This document shows, one piece after another, positions 20,245 through 29,769 of a DNA stretch of 64,000 bases. The translations under genes were made by a program, and so were the position numbers. Where the stretch lies: NCBI RefSeq assembly GCF_004348985.1, contig NZ_SMKW01000008.1:1-64000 (forward strand). The letters run 5' to 3'. The stretch is from Saccharopolyspora elongata (GTDB taxonomy: Bacteria > Actinomycetota > Actinomycetes > Mycobacteriales > Pseudonocardiaceae). The notes below the pieces were generated by a model. That model was not told the DNA's origin and made no database searches. It was given only the letters and a program-made list of their open reading frames with translations. Position 1 is the stretch's first letter. Every line of letters begins with the position of its first letter.

Positions 20245-21279
20245 TCAGGGCAGCAGCCCGTGCAGCGGGGTGTCGCTCTCGCCGAGGTCGACGTCGGCGT
20301 ATTCGCGCAGCTTGGACAGCTTGTGCTGGCCCTCGATCACCCGGACCGTGCCGGACTTGGAGCGCATCACGATCGACTGCGTCGTGCACCGGTTGGCGCG
20401 GTAGTGCACGCCCTTGAGCAGCGCGCCGTCGGTGATGCCGGTGGCGCAGAAGAACATGTTGTCGCCGCGCACCAGGTCCGAAGTGGTCAGCACCTGGTTC
20501 ACGTCGTGCCCGGCGTCGCGGAGCTTCGCCCGCTCGGCGTCGTCCCGCGGCCACAGCCGCGTCTGGATCTCGCCGCCGAGGCACTTCAGCGCGCAGGCGG
20601 CGATGATGCCCTCCGGGGTGCCGCCGATGCCCAGCAGCATGTCGACGCCGCTGCCCGGCCGCGCGGCCGCGATCGCGCCCGCCACGTCGCCGTCGGAGAT
20701 GAACTGGATGCGTGCGCCGGCCTCGCGGACGTCCTTGACGATCTGCTCGTGCCGCGGGCGGTCCAGGATGCACACCGTGACGTCGGAGACGTCGATGTGC
20801 TTGGCCTTGGCGACCCGGCGGATGTTCTCCGCGATCGGGGCGGTCAGGTCCACGACCCCGGCGGCCTCCGGCCCGACCGCCATCTTCTCCATGTAGAACA
20901 CGGCGGACGGGTCGAACATGGTGCCGCGCTCGGACACCGCGAGCACCGCCAGCGCGTTCGGCATGCCCTTGCTGAGCAGCGTCGTCCCGTCGATCGGGTC
21001 GACCGCGACGTCGCAGTCCGGGCCTTCGCCGTTGCCGACCTCCTCGCCGTTGTAGAGCATCGGGGCTTCGTCCTTCTCGCCCTCGCCGATGACCACGACG
21101 CCCCTCATGGACACGGTCCCGATGAGCTTGCGCATCGCGTCCACCGCGGCGCCGTCGCCGGCGTTCTTGTCGCCGCGGCCGACCCAGCGCCCCGCGGCCA
21201 TCGCCGCGGCCTCGGTCACGCGGACCAGTTCCATCGCCAGGTTGCGGTCCGGTGCTTCGCGGTGTCGTTCGGTGCTCAT
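20245..21279 (-). CDS. glpX: Class II fructose-1,6-bisphosphatase
   Basis: 344 residues. It hydrolyses fructose 1,6-bisphosphate to fructose 6-phosphate in gluconeogenesis. Metal and substrate motifs are [69 protein letters not shown] and, near the end, [13 protein letters not shown]. All are intact. The ATG at 21279 has GGGAGG upstream (CCGGGAGGCGCG). Its relation to fumC and the DUF4245 gene matches Rv1099c. It is the main fructose bisphosphatase in mycobacteria; the same is probably true here, because no class I enzyme is seen in the window. Confidence 0.95.
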   Translation of the reverse strand: MSTERHREAPDRNLAMELVRVTEAAAMAAGRWVGRGDKNAGDGAAVDAMRKLIGTVSMRGVVVIGEGEKDEAPMLYNGEEVGNGEGPDCDVAVDPIDGTTLLSKGMPNALAVLAVSERGTMFDPSAVFYMEKMAVGPEAAGVVDLTAPIAENIRRVAKAKHIDVSDVTVCILDRPRHEQIVKDVREAGARIQFISDGDVAGAIAAARPGSGVDMLLGIGGTPEGIIAACALKCLGGEIQTRLWPRDDAERAKLRDAGHDVNQVLTTSDLVRGDNMFFCATGITDGALLKGVHYRANRCTTQSIVMRSKSGTVRVIEGQHKLSKLREYADVDLGESDTPLHGLLP

Positions 21280-21457
21280 CGCGCCTCCCGGTGGTGAGCG
21301 GTTTTCAGGTTCCACTGCCCGAGGACGGCGGGATCCAGGCCCGCGCTCAGGCTCGTTGCCCCGATCTTCGCAGATCGGCAGGCCCGTCGGAGCTCTCTCG
21401 TGGGGCAGCACACTCCTGCTCGGCCGCCTGGCGGGCCGCTGGTCGGCCGGTGAGAGC

Positions 21458-22051
21458 ATGGGAGTCGTGGCCGAACCCCGCAACCAGCAACCGCCCGCAT
21501 CCCGTCCGCCCCGGACCGTGTCGGCGATGGTGTTCGCCCTGCTGCCGATGGTGCTGGTGGCCTTCGGGATCGCCGGGATGGCGGGGCAGTGCTCGTTCAA
21601 CCCGGGTGGCCCCTCGATCCAGGGCGGCCCGGTGCCGACGGTCGATGTGCCCGCCGAACTGCGGCGCGCGGCGGGGCGGGTGGACTTCCCGGTCCTCGAA
21701 CCGAACCTGCCCGCGAACTGGCGGGCCAACGCGGCGAACGTGACCACGCTCGCCTCCCACGTGCAGGTCGTGCGGGTCGGGTGGCTGACCGGCGGCGGCC
21801 GGTACCTGCGCTTGGCGCAGTCGACGGCCGCCGAGGGCGAGCTGGTCGAGAGCGAGACGCGGCAGGCGCCGCACGCCCGGGGCACGGTCGACGCTGCTGG
21901 GCGGCAGTGGGTGGTCTACGACAGCGTGCGCGGCGAGCAGGCCTGGGTGGCGGAGCGGGGCGGAGTCCGGCTGCTGATCACCGGCAACGCCGACGAGGCG
22001 GAGTTCCGAGCCCTCGTCGAAGCGGCCATCAACGCCCCGCCCGGAGCCTGA
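21458..22051 (+). CDS. DUF4245 membrane-anchored protein
   Basis: 197 residues. After a short polar head rich in Pro there is one membrane span ([20 protein letters not shown]), then an extracytoplasmic domain with [30 protein letters not shown] and [14 protein letters not shown], the DUF4245 course. The role is unknown; the gene is syntenic with Rv1100 opposite glpX in mycobacteria, which supports the annotation. The ATG at 21458 lacks a strong ribosome site; the GTG at 21467 is an alternative. It is divergent from glpX, with a shared 178-bp promoter region. It is followed by the TTTCAATTGAAA repeat cluster. Confidence 0.8.
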   Translation: MGVVAEPRNQQPPASRPPRTVSAMVFALLPMVLVAFGIAGMAGQCSFNPGGPSIQGGPVPTVDVPAELRRAAGRVDFPVLEPNLPANWRANAANVTTLASHVQVVRVGWLTGGGRYLRLAQSTAAEGELVESETRQAPHARGTVDAAGRQWVVYDSVRGEQAWVAERGGVRLLITGNADEAEFRALVEAAINAPPGA

Positions 22052-22059
22052 CCGGCCGA

Positions 22060-22187
22060 AGTTTCAATTGAAACTGCAGTCGGACACGTGCCCAGTCCCG
22101 AGCGCAGTTTCAATTGAAACTGTTGCACCCTGTGGTGGTATCCACTGGCGGAAAGTGCTCTGAAGTGCGCAGTTTCAATTGAAACTG
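22060..22187. repeat. Three CAGTTTCAATTGAAACTG palindromes
   Basis: Perfect palindromes lie at 22060-22075 (16 bp), 22105-22122 and 22170-22187 (18 bp each), spaced 45 and 65 bp apart between the convergent DUF4245 and xseB genes. A further copy is at 36315-36330. The GCGC before two copies and the CAATTG centre are shared. Each is a continuous palindrome with no loop, unlike a normal terminator. Confidence 0.85.
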
Positions 22188-22217
22188 CGTGCTGGGAGGG
22201 TGCCGCGAAGGCCTTGG

Positions 22218-22472
22218 TCAGTCCTGTTCGACGGCCGCCAGGGCTCGCTCCACGCGCTCGCGGGCTCCCGCCAGGTGGCGTTCGCAGACCGCCGCCAGGG
22301 CTTCGCCCCGCTCCCACAGCGCCAGCGAGTCCTCCAGCGAGAGGCCGCCGGCCTCCAGCTGCTTGACCACCTCGGCCAGCTGGTCGCGGGCCTGCTCGTA
22401 GCCGAGCTCGGCGACCTCGGGGTGCTCGGCCACCGGGTCGAAGTGCTCGTCCTGCTGATCGTTCGCCGTCAC
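22218..22472 (-). CDS. xseB: Exodeoxyribonuclease VII small subunit
   Basis: 84 residues, normal for XseB. It contains [42 protein letters not shown], the two-helix coiled-coil that packs on XseA. The holoenzyme degrades single-stranded DNA from both ends to oligonucleotides. Its start overlaps the stop of the gene at 22469 by four bases, so translation is coupled. In most actinobacteria xseB directly follows xseA; here an extra gene separates them. Confidence 0.92.
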   Translation of the reverse strand: MTANDQQDEHFDPVAEHPEVAELGYEQARDQLAEVVKQLEAGGLSLEDSLALWERGEALAAVCERHLAGARERVERALAAVEQD

Positions 22473-22888
22473 GGGGTCGGACTCTCCACGTTCTTCTGCA
22501 CGGACACCACCGCGGTGGCGATCGCCTGGTCGTAGCCGACGAACGCCTCCGCGAACTCGGCGCCGTCGCCCTCGCGCACCGCGTCGTTGATGCGCAACTG
22601 CGCCTCCGCGACCCTACGTCGGTGCGCCGAAGCGGCCCACCACCCGGCCCCCACGTACCCGGACGTGGCCTCGGCGAGCGCGCGCAGGCGCGACGGCAGG
22701 TCCTTGCGCTCGGCGGACTGGCAGCCGCCCAGCAGCGCGGCCCAGCAGCCGACCGCCGCGGCGTCCGCCGCCTCGGCGCAGCGGCGCACCTCGCCGGCCC
22801 CGTTCCGCAGCAGCGCTGAGCCGTCGGTCGCCGACCTCGCGACGCCGACGGTCAGGGGGAGGAACGATGGTTCCTGCTTCGGGTGCAC
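22469..22888 (-). CDS. Hypothetical protein inserted between xseA and xseB
   Basis: 139 residues, start GTG at 22888, 14 bases after the xseA stop; its stop overlaps the xseB start by four bases. This places it firmly in the operon. It is Ala-rich and helical, with four Cys ([22 protein letters not shown]) and a C-terminal helix [28 protein letters not shown]. There is no signal peptide or membrane span. I do not recognise a family. Because the reading is tightly packed between two exonuclease VII subunits, a role with that enzyme is possible but untested. Confidence 0.6.
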   Translation of the reverse strand: MHPKQEPSFLPLTVGVARSATDGSALLRNGAGEVRRCAEAADAAAVGCWAALLGGCQSAERKDLPSRLRALAEATSGYVGAGWWAASAHRRRVAEAQLRINDAVREGDGAEFAEAFVGYDQAIATAVVSVQKNVESPTP

Positions 22889-22902
22889 GTTCTCAGTCCT
22901 GT

Positions 22903-24135
22903 TCAGCCTGCTCGGTCCGGTACGACTGCCTGGATCGCTCCGTCAACGACCCGCACCCGCAGTCGAGTTCCCGGCGGCGCCTCCTCGACCGACCGGAGTA
23001 CGCCGTCCACGCCGTCCTCGACGCGCTGCACGATTGCGTATCCACGAGCCAGCGTGGCCGCCGGACCCAAGGTCGTCAAGCGAGATCGAGTCGCGGTCAG
23101 CGCGTGTCGCTCGGTGTTCAGCGCGGTGGTCATCGCGCGGCGGGTGCGGTCGCGCATCAGCTCGACCTGTTCGGCGCGCCGTTCCAGCGGCCCGATCGGG
23201 TCGGCCAGCACCGGGCGGCTGCGCAGCGCGTCGAGCAGCCGGCGCTCCCGGTCGACCCAGCCGTGCAGCGCGCGGCGGGCGCGGTCGCGCAGCTGGTGGA
23301 TCCGCTGCGTCTCCTCGGCGACGTCCGGCACGACCCGCTTGCCCGCGCCGGTCGGCGTCGAGCAGCGCACGTCGGCGACGTGGTCCACCAGCGGCGAGTC
23401 CGGCTCGTGCCCGATGGCGCTGACCACCGGCGTGCGGCAGGCGGACACCGCGCGGCACAGCGCCTCGTCGGAGAACGGCAGCAGGTCTTCGACGCTGCCG
23501 CCGCCGCGCGCCAGCACGATCACGTCGACCTCCGGCATCCGGTCCAGCTCCTGCAGCGCCGTCAGGATCTGCGGCACCGCGGTCGAACCCTGCACGGCGA
23601 CGTTGCGGACCTCGAACTGCACCGCGGGCCAGCGCAGCTGCGCGTTGGTCAGCACGTCGTGCTCGGCCGCCGAGGCGCGGCCGGTGATCAGCCCCACCCG
23701 GTTCGGCAGGAACGGCAGCGGCCGCTTGCGCGCCGGGTCGAACAGGCCCTCGGCCTTCAGCAGCTGGCGGAGCCGTTCGATGCGCGCCAGCAGTTCGCCG
23801 ATGCCGACCGCGCGGATCTCGTCGACCCGCAGGCTCAGCGTGCCCCGGCCAACGAAGAACGTCGGCTTGCCGTGCACCACGACCCGGCTGCCGTCGGTCA
23901 GCGGCGGCTCCATCTTGCGCAGCATCGCGGCGGCGCAGGTGAGCGTCAGCGAGACGTCGGCGGACGGGTCGCGCAGCGTCAGGAACGCGGTGGCCGCGCC
24001 GGGGCGCAGCGAGATCTGGGTGATCTGCCCTTCCACCCAGATCGTGCCGAGCCGGTTGATCCAGTCGGCGATCTTGCGCGCCACGGTCCGTACCGGCCAG
24101 GGCTCCTCGGGACTGGTCGGGGAACTCAGCGTCAC
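22903..24135 (-). CDS. xseA: Exodeoxyribonuclease VII large subunit
   Basis: 410 residues. The N-terminal OB-fold (about 15-110) contains [25 protein letters not shown]. The catalytic domain has [46 protein letters not shown] with the conserved Asp, and [28 protein letters not shown]. The C-terminal helical part carries ARGYAIVQ. It forms the nuclease with XseB. The GTG start at 24135 follows GAGGA closely; the sequence around it offers no better start. It heads a three-gene unit with the genes at 22469 and 22218. Confidence 0.93.
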   Translation of the reverse strand: MTLSSPTSPEEPWPVRTVARKIADWINRLGTIWVEGQITQISLRPGAATAFLTLRDPSADVSLTLTCAAAMLRKMEPPLTDGSRVVVHGKPTFFVGRGTLSLRVDEIRAVGIGELLARIERLRQLLKAEGLFDPARKRPLPFLPNRVGLITGRASAAEHDVLTNAQLRWPAVQFEVRNVAVQGSTAVPQILTALQELDRMPEVDVIVLARGGGSVEDLLPFSDEALCRAVSACRTPVVSAIGHEPDSPLVDHVADVRCSTPTGAGKRVVPDVAEETQRIHQLRDRARRALHGWVDRERRLLDALRSRPVLADPIGPLERRAEQVELMRDRTRRAMTTALNTERHALTATRSRLTTLGPAATLARGYAIVQRVEDGVDGVLRSVEEAPPGTRLRVRVVDGAIQAVVPDRAG

Positions 24136-24203
24136 TCCTCGGTGCTTCCCGGCCGCGGGGCCGGGGCCGCAGTCTCAGGCGAGACTGCCGGGGTCTTCTC
24201 GGG

Positions 24204-24650
24204 TCACTGGTTGCGCAGGCGGTCGAGGCGGTTGTGGAGCATGCGGACGAACTCCGGCCGCTGACCGTGCCGCTGCTCGTAGGCCAGCAGTTCGGCCAGC
24301 TCCGCCTCGGAGAACGAGCGGAGCCGGCCCCGCAGCTGCGGCAGCGTCAGGTGATCGTAGTCGGGCAGCACCGACAGGTCCTCGGACAGCACCGCCGGCT
24401 CGGCCGGTTCGTCCTCGTCGAAGGTCGCCCAGGCGGGCTGCTCCTCCGGGGTGCGCAGACCGGCGAGGGCCTCGTCGCCCTTGATCGCCAGCTCGGTGAT
24501 CTGCTGCTGGATCCGCATCGATGCCTGCAGCGCCTGGCTGGCCACGGTGACCGGCAGGCCGATCAGGGTGGCCGGCAGCTGGCGGGCCTGCTCGACGGCG
24601 GTGGCGGCGAGCCCGGCGGCGATCCGCACCGGCAGGGGGAACGATGACAT
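24204..24650 (-). CDS. Lipid droplet-associated protein (Rv1109c-like)
   Basis: 148 residues. The N-terminal half is an amphipathic stretch (FPLPVRIAAGLAATAVEQAR, then LPATLIGLPVTVASQAL), followed by a conserved IQQQITELAIKGDEAL. After an acidic linker, the last 55 residues form LPQLRGRLRSFSEAELAELLAYEQRHGQRPEFVRMLHNRLDRLR. Proteins of this shape between xseA and ispH in actinobacteria are annotated as lipid-droplet associated. The ATG at 24650 is the only good start. It is 68 bp upstream of xseA on the same strand. Confidence 0.8.
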   Translation of the reverse strand: MSSFPLPVRIAAGLAATAVEQARQLPATLIGLPVTVASQALQASMRIQQQITELAIKGDEALAGLRTPEEQPAWATFDEDEPAEPAVLSEDLSVLPDYDHLTLPQLRGRLRSFSEAELAELLAYEQRHGQRPEFVRMLHNRLDRLRNQ

Positions 24651-24770
24651 GCGCCCAGCCTGCCGCACTCGGGCCCGCGAAGCCATCGCCTCGTCGCACG
24701 ACTGTGATCTGGAGTGGGCCGCAGGACCGTTCCGCTCGACTGCGGACTCGGCCCGGCACCGGGTCTCGCC

Positions 24771-24815
24771 GCAATTTCCATTGAAATCGAACCTCTGATT
24801 TCCATTGAAGTTGCG
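24771..24815. repeat. Inverted repeat of the TTTCCATTGAAAT family
   Basis: Two arms around AACCTC read GCAATTTCCATTGAAATC and GATTTCCATTGAAGTTGC. A nearly identical element, in perfect form and opposite orientation, is at 36384-36429, and a short version is at 61138-61157. It lies in the 285-bp gap before ispH; the ispH promoter box TACCCT (24923-24928) lies 108 bp further on. Confidence 0.75.
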
Positions 24816-24935
24816 GACACCCGTGGCGAGGCGGCGGATGGAAGTCCCGCCAGGGACCGGCGCACGACTGTGATCTGGAGCAGGCAGGCGACTGCGGGGC
24901 TGAGCTCGGCTAGCTAGGTCCGTACCCTTGGCGGT

Positions 24936-25955
24936 ATGACGACCTCGCCCGAGGCCACTGACCTCGTTGACCAGGACACCCGGCCGGCCAAGCGGGTCCT
25001 GCTGGCCAAGCCGCGCGGGTACTGCGCAGGTGTCGACCGCGCGGTGATCACCGTCGAGAAGGCACTGGAGACCTACGGCGCGCCGATCTACGTGCGCAAG
25101 GAGATCGTGCACAACCGGCACGTGGTGGACACGCTGTCCGAGCGCGGCGTGATCTTCGTGGACGAGACCGACGAGGTGCCGGAGGGCGCGCTCGTGGTGT
25201 TCTCCGCGCACGGCGTGTCCCCGGCGGTCCACGCGGAAGCCGCGCAGCGCAACCTGCGCACCATCGACGCGACGTGCCCGCTGGTCACCAAGGTGCACAA
25301 GGAAGTCAACCGGTTCGCCCGCGAGGACTACGACATCCTGCTGATCGGCCACGAGGGCCACGAGGAGGTCGAGGGCACCGCAGGCGAGGCCCCGGACCGC
25401 GTGCAGCTGGTCGACAAGCCGGAGGACGTCGACAAGGTCGAGGTCCGCGACCCGAGCAAGGTCGTGTGGCTGTCGCAGACCACGCTCAGCGTGGACGAGA
25501 CGATGGAGCGGGTCGACCAGCTCAAGGAGCGGTTCCCGGGTCTGCAGGCGCCGCCGAGCGACGACATCTGCTACGCGACCTCCAACCGGCAGTACGCGGT
25601 GAAGGCGATGGCTCCGGAGTGCGACCTGGTGATCGTCGTCGGCTCGCAGAACTCCTCGAACTCCAAGCGCCTGGTCGAGGTGGCGCTGCAGGCGGGCGCG
25701 TCCGACGCGCACCTCGTGGACTTCGCGAACCAGATCGACGAGGCCTGGCTGGACGGCGTCACCACCGTCGGCGTGACCAGCGGTGCGTCGGTGCCGGACG
25801 TGCTGGTGCTGCAGGTGCTGGACCACCTGGCCGAGCGCGGCTGGAACCAGGTGGACGAGGTCACCACGGCCAACGAGAAGATCAGCTTCGCGCTGCCGCG
25901 GGAGCTCCGCAAGGACCTCGACGAGAACCCGGACAAGCCCAAGGGCGTCCGCTGA
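24936..25955 (+). CDS. ispH: 4-hydroxy-3-methylbut-2-enyl diphosphate reductase
   Basis: 339 residues. It performs the last step of the MEP isoprenoid pathway, giving IPP and DMAPP, and uses a [4Fe-4S] cluster. The three cluster Cys are in [26 protein letters not shown] and [11 protein letters not shown]. Other conserved sites are [38 protein letters not shown] and [13 protein letters not shown]. The ATG lies seven bases after TACCCT (24923-24928), a leaderless arrangement. It is syntenic with Rv1110. Together with the prenyl transferase at 5980 it supplies polyprenyl precursors. Confidence 0.95.
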   Translation: MTTSPEATDLVDQDTRPAKRVLLAKPRGYCAGVDRAVITVEKALETYGAPIYVRKEIVHNRHVVDTLSERGVIFVDETDEVPEGALVVFSAHGVSPAVHAEAAQRNLRTIDATCPLVTKVHKEVNRFAREDYDILLIGHEGHEEVEGTAGEAPDRVQLVDKPEDVDKVEVRDPSKVVWLSQTTLSVDETMERVDQLKERFPGLQAPPSDDICYATSNRQYAVKAMAPECDLVIVVGSQNSSNSKRLVEVALQAGASDAHLVDFANQIDEAWLDGVTTVGVTSGASVPDVLVLQVLDHLAERGWNQVDEVTTANEKISFALPRELRKDLDENPDKPKGVR

Positions 25956-25965
25956 CCGAGTAGCG

Positions 25966-26001
25966 AAAAGGGGCATCCGCGCTGCGCGGATGCCCCTTTT
26001 T
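25966..26001. terminator. Classical intrinsic terminator between ispH and DUF6542 gene
   Basis: AAAAGGGGCATCCGCG pairs perfectly with CGCGGATGCCCCTTTT over a CTG loop. T and A tracts on the two sides make it bidirectional. It is the clearest rho-independent terminator in the window. Confidence 0.9.
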
Positions 26002-26011
26002 CAGTCCCAGC

Positions 26012-26887
26012 TCACCCGAACTGCTCGTCCCGTCGCGGCCGCCGGGGTCGCCGGGGCGGCTCCCCCTGCGGCGGCTCCGCCGCTCGCGGCCGCCCGGGCG
26101 CCTGCCGCGGGGCTGCGCCCCGCCGCGGCGGCACCGCGCGCCCGTCGCGCTCTGGTCGCGGCTCGGCTCCGCGCGCCCTGCCGGGCGCGTCGCCTCGTGC
26201 CCGGCTGGGCGCATCGCCGCTGCGCGGCCGCCCGGGGGCCTGGGCCCGCCCGCGCTCCGCTTGGGCTCGCTGCGGGCGCGCTGCGTCGTCGCCGCGCGGT
26301 TTCCTGGTGCGTTCGCGCTCTTCGGGCCGCCGCTTCTTGACGTCTTCGGCCGGCTTCTTGCGCGGCGGCGCGACGGGGCGGCGCTTCTTGGTCGCCGCGT
26401 CGCTGTCCGCGATCTCGGGGCGAGGCCGGGACCGCTGGGTAACGAACATGCGGACGAGGCCGATGCCAAGGGAGACGATGGTGGCGCCCGCCATGATCGG
26501 GAAGCTGCTGATCAGCGGTCGCGCGATGGCGAGCGCCTTGGCGGTGATGCCGGCGCCCGCGGTGACCCCGCTGCCGGTGAGCAGCACCAGCAGCGGCATG
26601 ACGATGGTGAGCACGAGCGGCGGTTGGACCATCGGTCCGAACACGCTGCGGCGTTTGACCAGCAGCACGGCCAGCACGCAGCCGACGAAGAAGCACGCCT
26701 TGAACAGGATGTCGGGCTGCGACCAGAGCAGGATGTCGAGGATTGTTCCGACCGCGGTCGGGACGGCAGCCAGCAGCACGGCTCCCCAGAGCGGCACGCC
26801 CTTCGCCCCGAATGCGGAGCGCGTCGACCACTGGGAGGCGCCGCTGCTGGGGGGTGGGGCGCTCTGGCTATCGCGGATCGCGGTCAC
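26012..26887 (-). CDS. DUF6542 membrane protein with long basic tail
   Basis: 291 residues. Four or so membrane spans (about 20-150) include VPLWGAVLLAAVPTAVGTIL, FKACFFVGCVLAVLLV and VQPPLVLTIVMPLLVLL. The last 120 residues are a low-complexity tail rich in Arg, Pro, Ala and acidic residues (KKRRPVAPPRKKPAEDVKKR and similar), likely disordered and cytoplasmic. The layout matches Rv1111c in the same place. The GTG at 26887 lies eight bases after TACCGT on the minus strand (possible leaderless start); an upstream in-frame start at 26956 lacks support. The function is unknown; a cell-division or cell-wall link is sometimes proposed for neighbours. Confidence 0.75.
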   Translation of the reverse strand: MTAIRDSQSAPPPSSGASQWSTRSAFGAKGVPLWGAVLLAAVPTAVGTILDILLWSQPDILFKACFFVGCVLAVLLVKRRSVFGPMVQPPLVLTIVMPLLVLLTGSGVTAGAGITAKALAIARPLISSFPIMAGATIVSLGIGLVRMFVTQRSRPRPEIADSDAATKKRRPVAPPRKKPAEDVKKRRPEERERTRKPRGDDAARPQRAQAERGRAQAPGRPRSGDAPSRARGDAPGRARGAEPRPERDGRAVPPRRGAAPRQAPGRPRAAEPPQGEPPRRPRRPRRDEQFG

Positions 26888-27048
26888 GAGTCCCAACGGT
26901 AACGGTCCAGTACCCCGGGCCGAGAGCCCTCTTCCGGAACTTGCGCGTTGATGCACGTTGGGTTACCTGCGACCCCCGCCGACGTGACCGCCATGTGATG
27001 TCGGTGCAGCCGAATGGATGCCCTGTCACTTGGGCGGGTGTGTGAACC

Positions 27049-27096
27049 TTGACACAGGTAGCGTGACCATTTTAGCGTCCGGGCAATCGTTTTCTC
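27049..27096 (+). promoter_or_regulatory. Promoter and LacI-type operator of the sugar ABC importer
   Basis: TTGACA (27049-27054), an 18-bp spacer and TAGCGT (27073-27078) form a strong housekeeping-type promoter. GCAATCGTTTTCTC (27083-27096) overlaps the expected start site. Its core GCAATC-GTTTTC is an imperfect palindrome around CG, the shape bound by LacI proteins. The exact reverse complement is at 34723-34736 in the same position relative to an equally spaced promoter. Confidence 0.75.
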
Positions 27097-27126
27097 ACGA
27101 TTCGCGAGCGGCGTGACGGGGGTGCT

Positions 27127-28719
27127 ATGAGCACGGCGCCACCGCTGGTCGAGATGACCGGCATCACCAAGCGCTATGGGGGTGTGCTCGCGTGTGATGG
27201 CGTGGACCTGGAAATCCGCGCCGGCGAGGTGCACGCGCTGCTGGGCGAGAACGGCGCGGGCAAGAGCACGCTGATGAAGGTGCTCTCCGGCGACGTCGTC
27301 GATCACGCTGGGTCGATCTCGATCGAAGGCCGGGTGGTGCAGTTCGGCAAGCCGGCCGACGCGCAGCACGCCGGGGTCGCGATGATCCACCAGGAGCTCG
27401 ACCTGGTGCCCGCGCTGAGCGTCGCCGAGAACCTCTACCTCGGCCGCGAGCTGCGCAACCGCTTCGGCGTGGTGGACCGCCGGAAGATGGCCGTGCGCAC
27501 CCGCGAGCTTCTGCGCCGCACCGGCATCGACCTGGACCCGCTGCGGCCGGTCGGCGAGCTGCGCGTCGGCGAGCAGCAGCTGGTGACCATCGCTCGCGCC
27601 CTGTCGCTGGACGCGAAGGTGCTGATCATGGACGAGCCGACGTCGGCGCTGTCCAGCACGGAGGTCGAGCGGCTGTTCGCGGTGATCGCCGAGCTGCGCC
27701 GCGGCGGCACCGGCATCGTCTACATCTCGCACCGGATGGACGAGATCGGCCGGGTCGCCGACCGCGCCACCGTGTTGCGCAACGGCCGCAAGGTCGCGGA
27801 GTTCGACGCCCGGAAGCTGACCGCGGAGCAGGCCGCCGAGGCGATGGTGGGCCGTTCGGTGCAGACGATGTTCCGCGCCGAGAGCGGTGCCGTCGGCGAA
27901 GAGCTGCTGTCGGTGTCCGGGTTCGCCGTCCGCCCGCGCCGGCCGCGGGTGGGTCGCCGGGAACCCGACGGCATCGATCTGACCGTGCGTCGCGGGGAGA
28001 TCGTCGGGCTGTGCGGGTTGCTCGGCTCAGGTCGCACCGAACTGCTGGAATCGCTGTTCGGGGCGGGGTCCTCCGGCACGTGGGAGGGGGAGGTGTCCCT
28101 CGACGGGCGCCCGGTGCGGCCGAGGGGTCCGCACCGCGCGTTGCGCGAAGGCATCGCCTTCGTGCCGGAGGACCGCAGGAGTTCCGGGCTGGTGCTGGAG
28201 CATTCGGTGCTGGCCAACACGGTCCTCTCGGTGCTGGACCGGCTCGGCGTGGCCGGGCTGGTGCGCCGCCGCGCCGAGGTGTCCGCCACCGAGCGCAGCG
28301 TGCAGCAGCTCAAGACCAAGCTCGGCCGGATCCTCGACCCGGTCGGCACCCTTTCCGGTGGGAATCAGCAGAAGGTCGTCTTCGGCCGGATGCTGCTGAC
28401 CGAACCGCGGTTGCTGCTGCTGGACGATCCGACCCGCGGCGTGGACATCGGCGCGAAATCGGAGATCTACCAGCTGCTCGGCGAGATCGCGGGACGCGGC
28501 ATCGGGGTGCTGCTGGCGTCCTCGGAGCTGCCGGAGCTGGTCGGCGTGTGCCACCGGGTGGTGGTGCTGCGCGCCGGCCGCAGCGTGGCCGAGTTCGACA
28601 CCGCCGAGGTCGGCGAAGCGGAGTTGCTGGCGGCCGCCATGGGCGAGGGCGTGGCGGCCGGCGGGGCCGGGCCGGTCGTCGGCACCGGTCGGCAGAGCAC
28701 TGGGGGAGGAGCGCGGTGA
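27127..28719 (+). CDS. Sugar ABC transporter ATP-binding protein (RbsA type)
   Basis: 530 residues with two ATPase domains, as in RbsA, MglA and XylG. The first domain has Walker A GENGAGKST and Walker B VLIMDEPTSALSS, with a weak signature at VGEQQLVTIARAL. The second has the degenerate GLLGSGRTELLESLFGA loop, the signature GTLSGGNQQKVVFGRML and LLLLDDPTRGVDIGAKSE. This asymmetry is normal for the class. It energises uptake of a monosaccharide. The stop overlaps the permease start by four bases. Transcription is from the LacI-controlled promoter at 27049-27096. Confidence 0.93.
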   Translation: MSTAPPLVEMTGITKRYGGVLACDGVDLEIRAGEVHALLGENGAGKSTLMKVLSGDVVDHAGSISIEGRVVQFGKPADAQHAGVAMIHQELDLVPALSVAENLYLGRELRNRFGVVDRRKMAVRTRELLRRTGIDLDPLRPVGELRVGEQQLVTIARALSLDAKVLIMDEPTSALSSTEVERLFAVIAELRRGGTGIVYISHRMDEIGRVADRATVLRNGRKVAEFDARKLTAEQAAEAMVGRSVQTMFRAESGAVGEELLSVSGFAVRPRRPRVGRREPDGIDLTVRRGEIVGLCGLLGSGRTELLESLFGAGSSGTWEGEVSLDGRPVRPRGPHRALREGIAFVPEDRRSSGLVLEHSVLANTVLSVLDRLGVAGLVRRRAEVSATERSVQQLKTKLGRILDPVGTLSGGNQQKVVFGRMLLTEPRLLLLDDPTRGVDIGAKSEIYQLLGEIAGRGIGVLLASSELPELVGVCHRVVVLRAGRSVAEFDTAEVGEAELLAAAMGEGVAAGGAGPVVGTGRQSTGGGAR

Positions 28720-29744
28720 GCAACCAGACGGAGGAACGGCCCGCGGAATCCGCCGCGCCGCGGCGGACGAACGTCGTGGCCACGCTGTTCCGGTTCCAGA
28801 GCTTCTTCGGCCTGGTCGCGGTGTTCCTGGCGGCGGTGGTCTTCTCGCCCCGCAACGACGGGCAGATCCTGTTCCTGACCAGCGACAACCTGTTCAACAT
28901 CGTGCGTGCGGTGTCCGAGATCGGGATCATCGCGATCGGGCTGACCTTCGTGATCCTGATCGGCGGCATCGACCTGTCGGTCGGCTCGGTGCTCGGGCTG
29001 GCGGCGGTGGGTTCGGCCGTGCTGATGGTCGAGGACGGCTACGGCGTCTGGGCCACCGTCGCGCTGGTGCTGCTCGCGGGCATCGTCTTCGGCCTGCTGC
29101 AGGGCACCGCCGTCGCGGTGCTCGGCGTCCAGGCCTTCATCGTCACCCTGGCGGGCCTGCAGATCGCGCGCGGCCTGGCGCGGATGTGGTCCGGCGGCGA
29201 GACGGTGCAGATCTCCTACGGCGACGGGCCGGGCCAGGCGCCGATGCTGTTCTCCCTGCTCGGGGAGCGCACCTTCGGTGGCGTGGTGCCGATCCCGGCG
29301 CTGATCTTCGCGGTGGTCGCCATCGTCGCGATCCTGTTCCTGCGCGGCAGCGCCTATTCCCGCCACCTCTACGCCATCGGCGGCAACGAGAAGGCGGCCC
29401 GGCTTTCCGGCGTGCCGGTGAACCGGGTCAAGATCATCGCCTTCGGCATCGCAGGGTTCTGCGCCGCGCTGGCCGGGATCGTGCACGCCGGCCAGCTCAA
29501 CGCGGGCAGCCCGAACGACGGAATCGCTTACGAACTCGACGGAATCGCCGCCGTGGTGGTCGGCGGCACCAGCCTGGCCGGTGGCCGGGGCTCGGTGATC
29601 GGCACCATCGCCGGTGCGCTGCTGCTCGGCATCCTGAACAACATCCTCAGCCTCAACAGCGTCAACACCGACCTGCAACTGCTGATCAAGGGCCTGGTGA
29701 TCGTCGCGGCGGCGGCGTTGCAGCGCCTGCGACCGACGTCCTGA
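28716..29744 (+). CDS. Sugar ABC transporter permease (RbsC type)
   Basis: 342 residues with 8-10 membrane spans. Family signatures are IGIIAIGLTFVILIGGIDLSVGSVLGLAA, GVQAFIVTLAGLQIARGLA, YAIGGNEKAARLSGV (cytoplasmic EAA-like coupling loop) and the final VVVGGTSLAGGRGSVIGTIAGAL. The GTG start overlaps the ATPase stop (GTGA), so the two are translationally coupled. It forms the homodimeric channel of the importer. Confidence 0.93.
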   Translation: MSNQTEERPAESAAPRRTNVVATLFRFQSFFGLVAVFLAAVVFSPRNDGQILFLTSDNLFNIVRAVSEIGIIAIGLTFVILIGGIDLSVGSVLGLAAVGSAVLMVEDGYGVWATVALVLLAGIVFGLLQGTAVAVLGVQAFIVTLAGLQIARGLARMWSGGETVQISYGDGPGQAPMLFSLLGERTFGGVVPIPALIFAVVAIVAILFLRGSAYSRHLYAIGGNEKAARLSGVPVNRVKIIAFGIAGFCAALAGIVHAGQLNAGSPNDGIAYELDGIAAVVVGGTSLAGGRGSVIGTIAGALLLGILNNILSLNSVNTDLQLLIKGLVIVAAAALQRLRPTS

Positions 29745-29769
29745 AACCCCTCGTCCGGGAGGAAGCACG

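Noticed and set aside
22060-22187. CRISPR-like or phage attachment repeats
   Set aside because: The repeats are short complete palindromes of uneven spacing with no integrase, and occur at several other loci.
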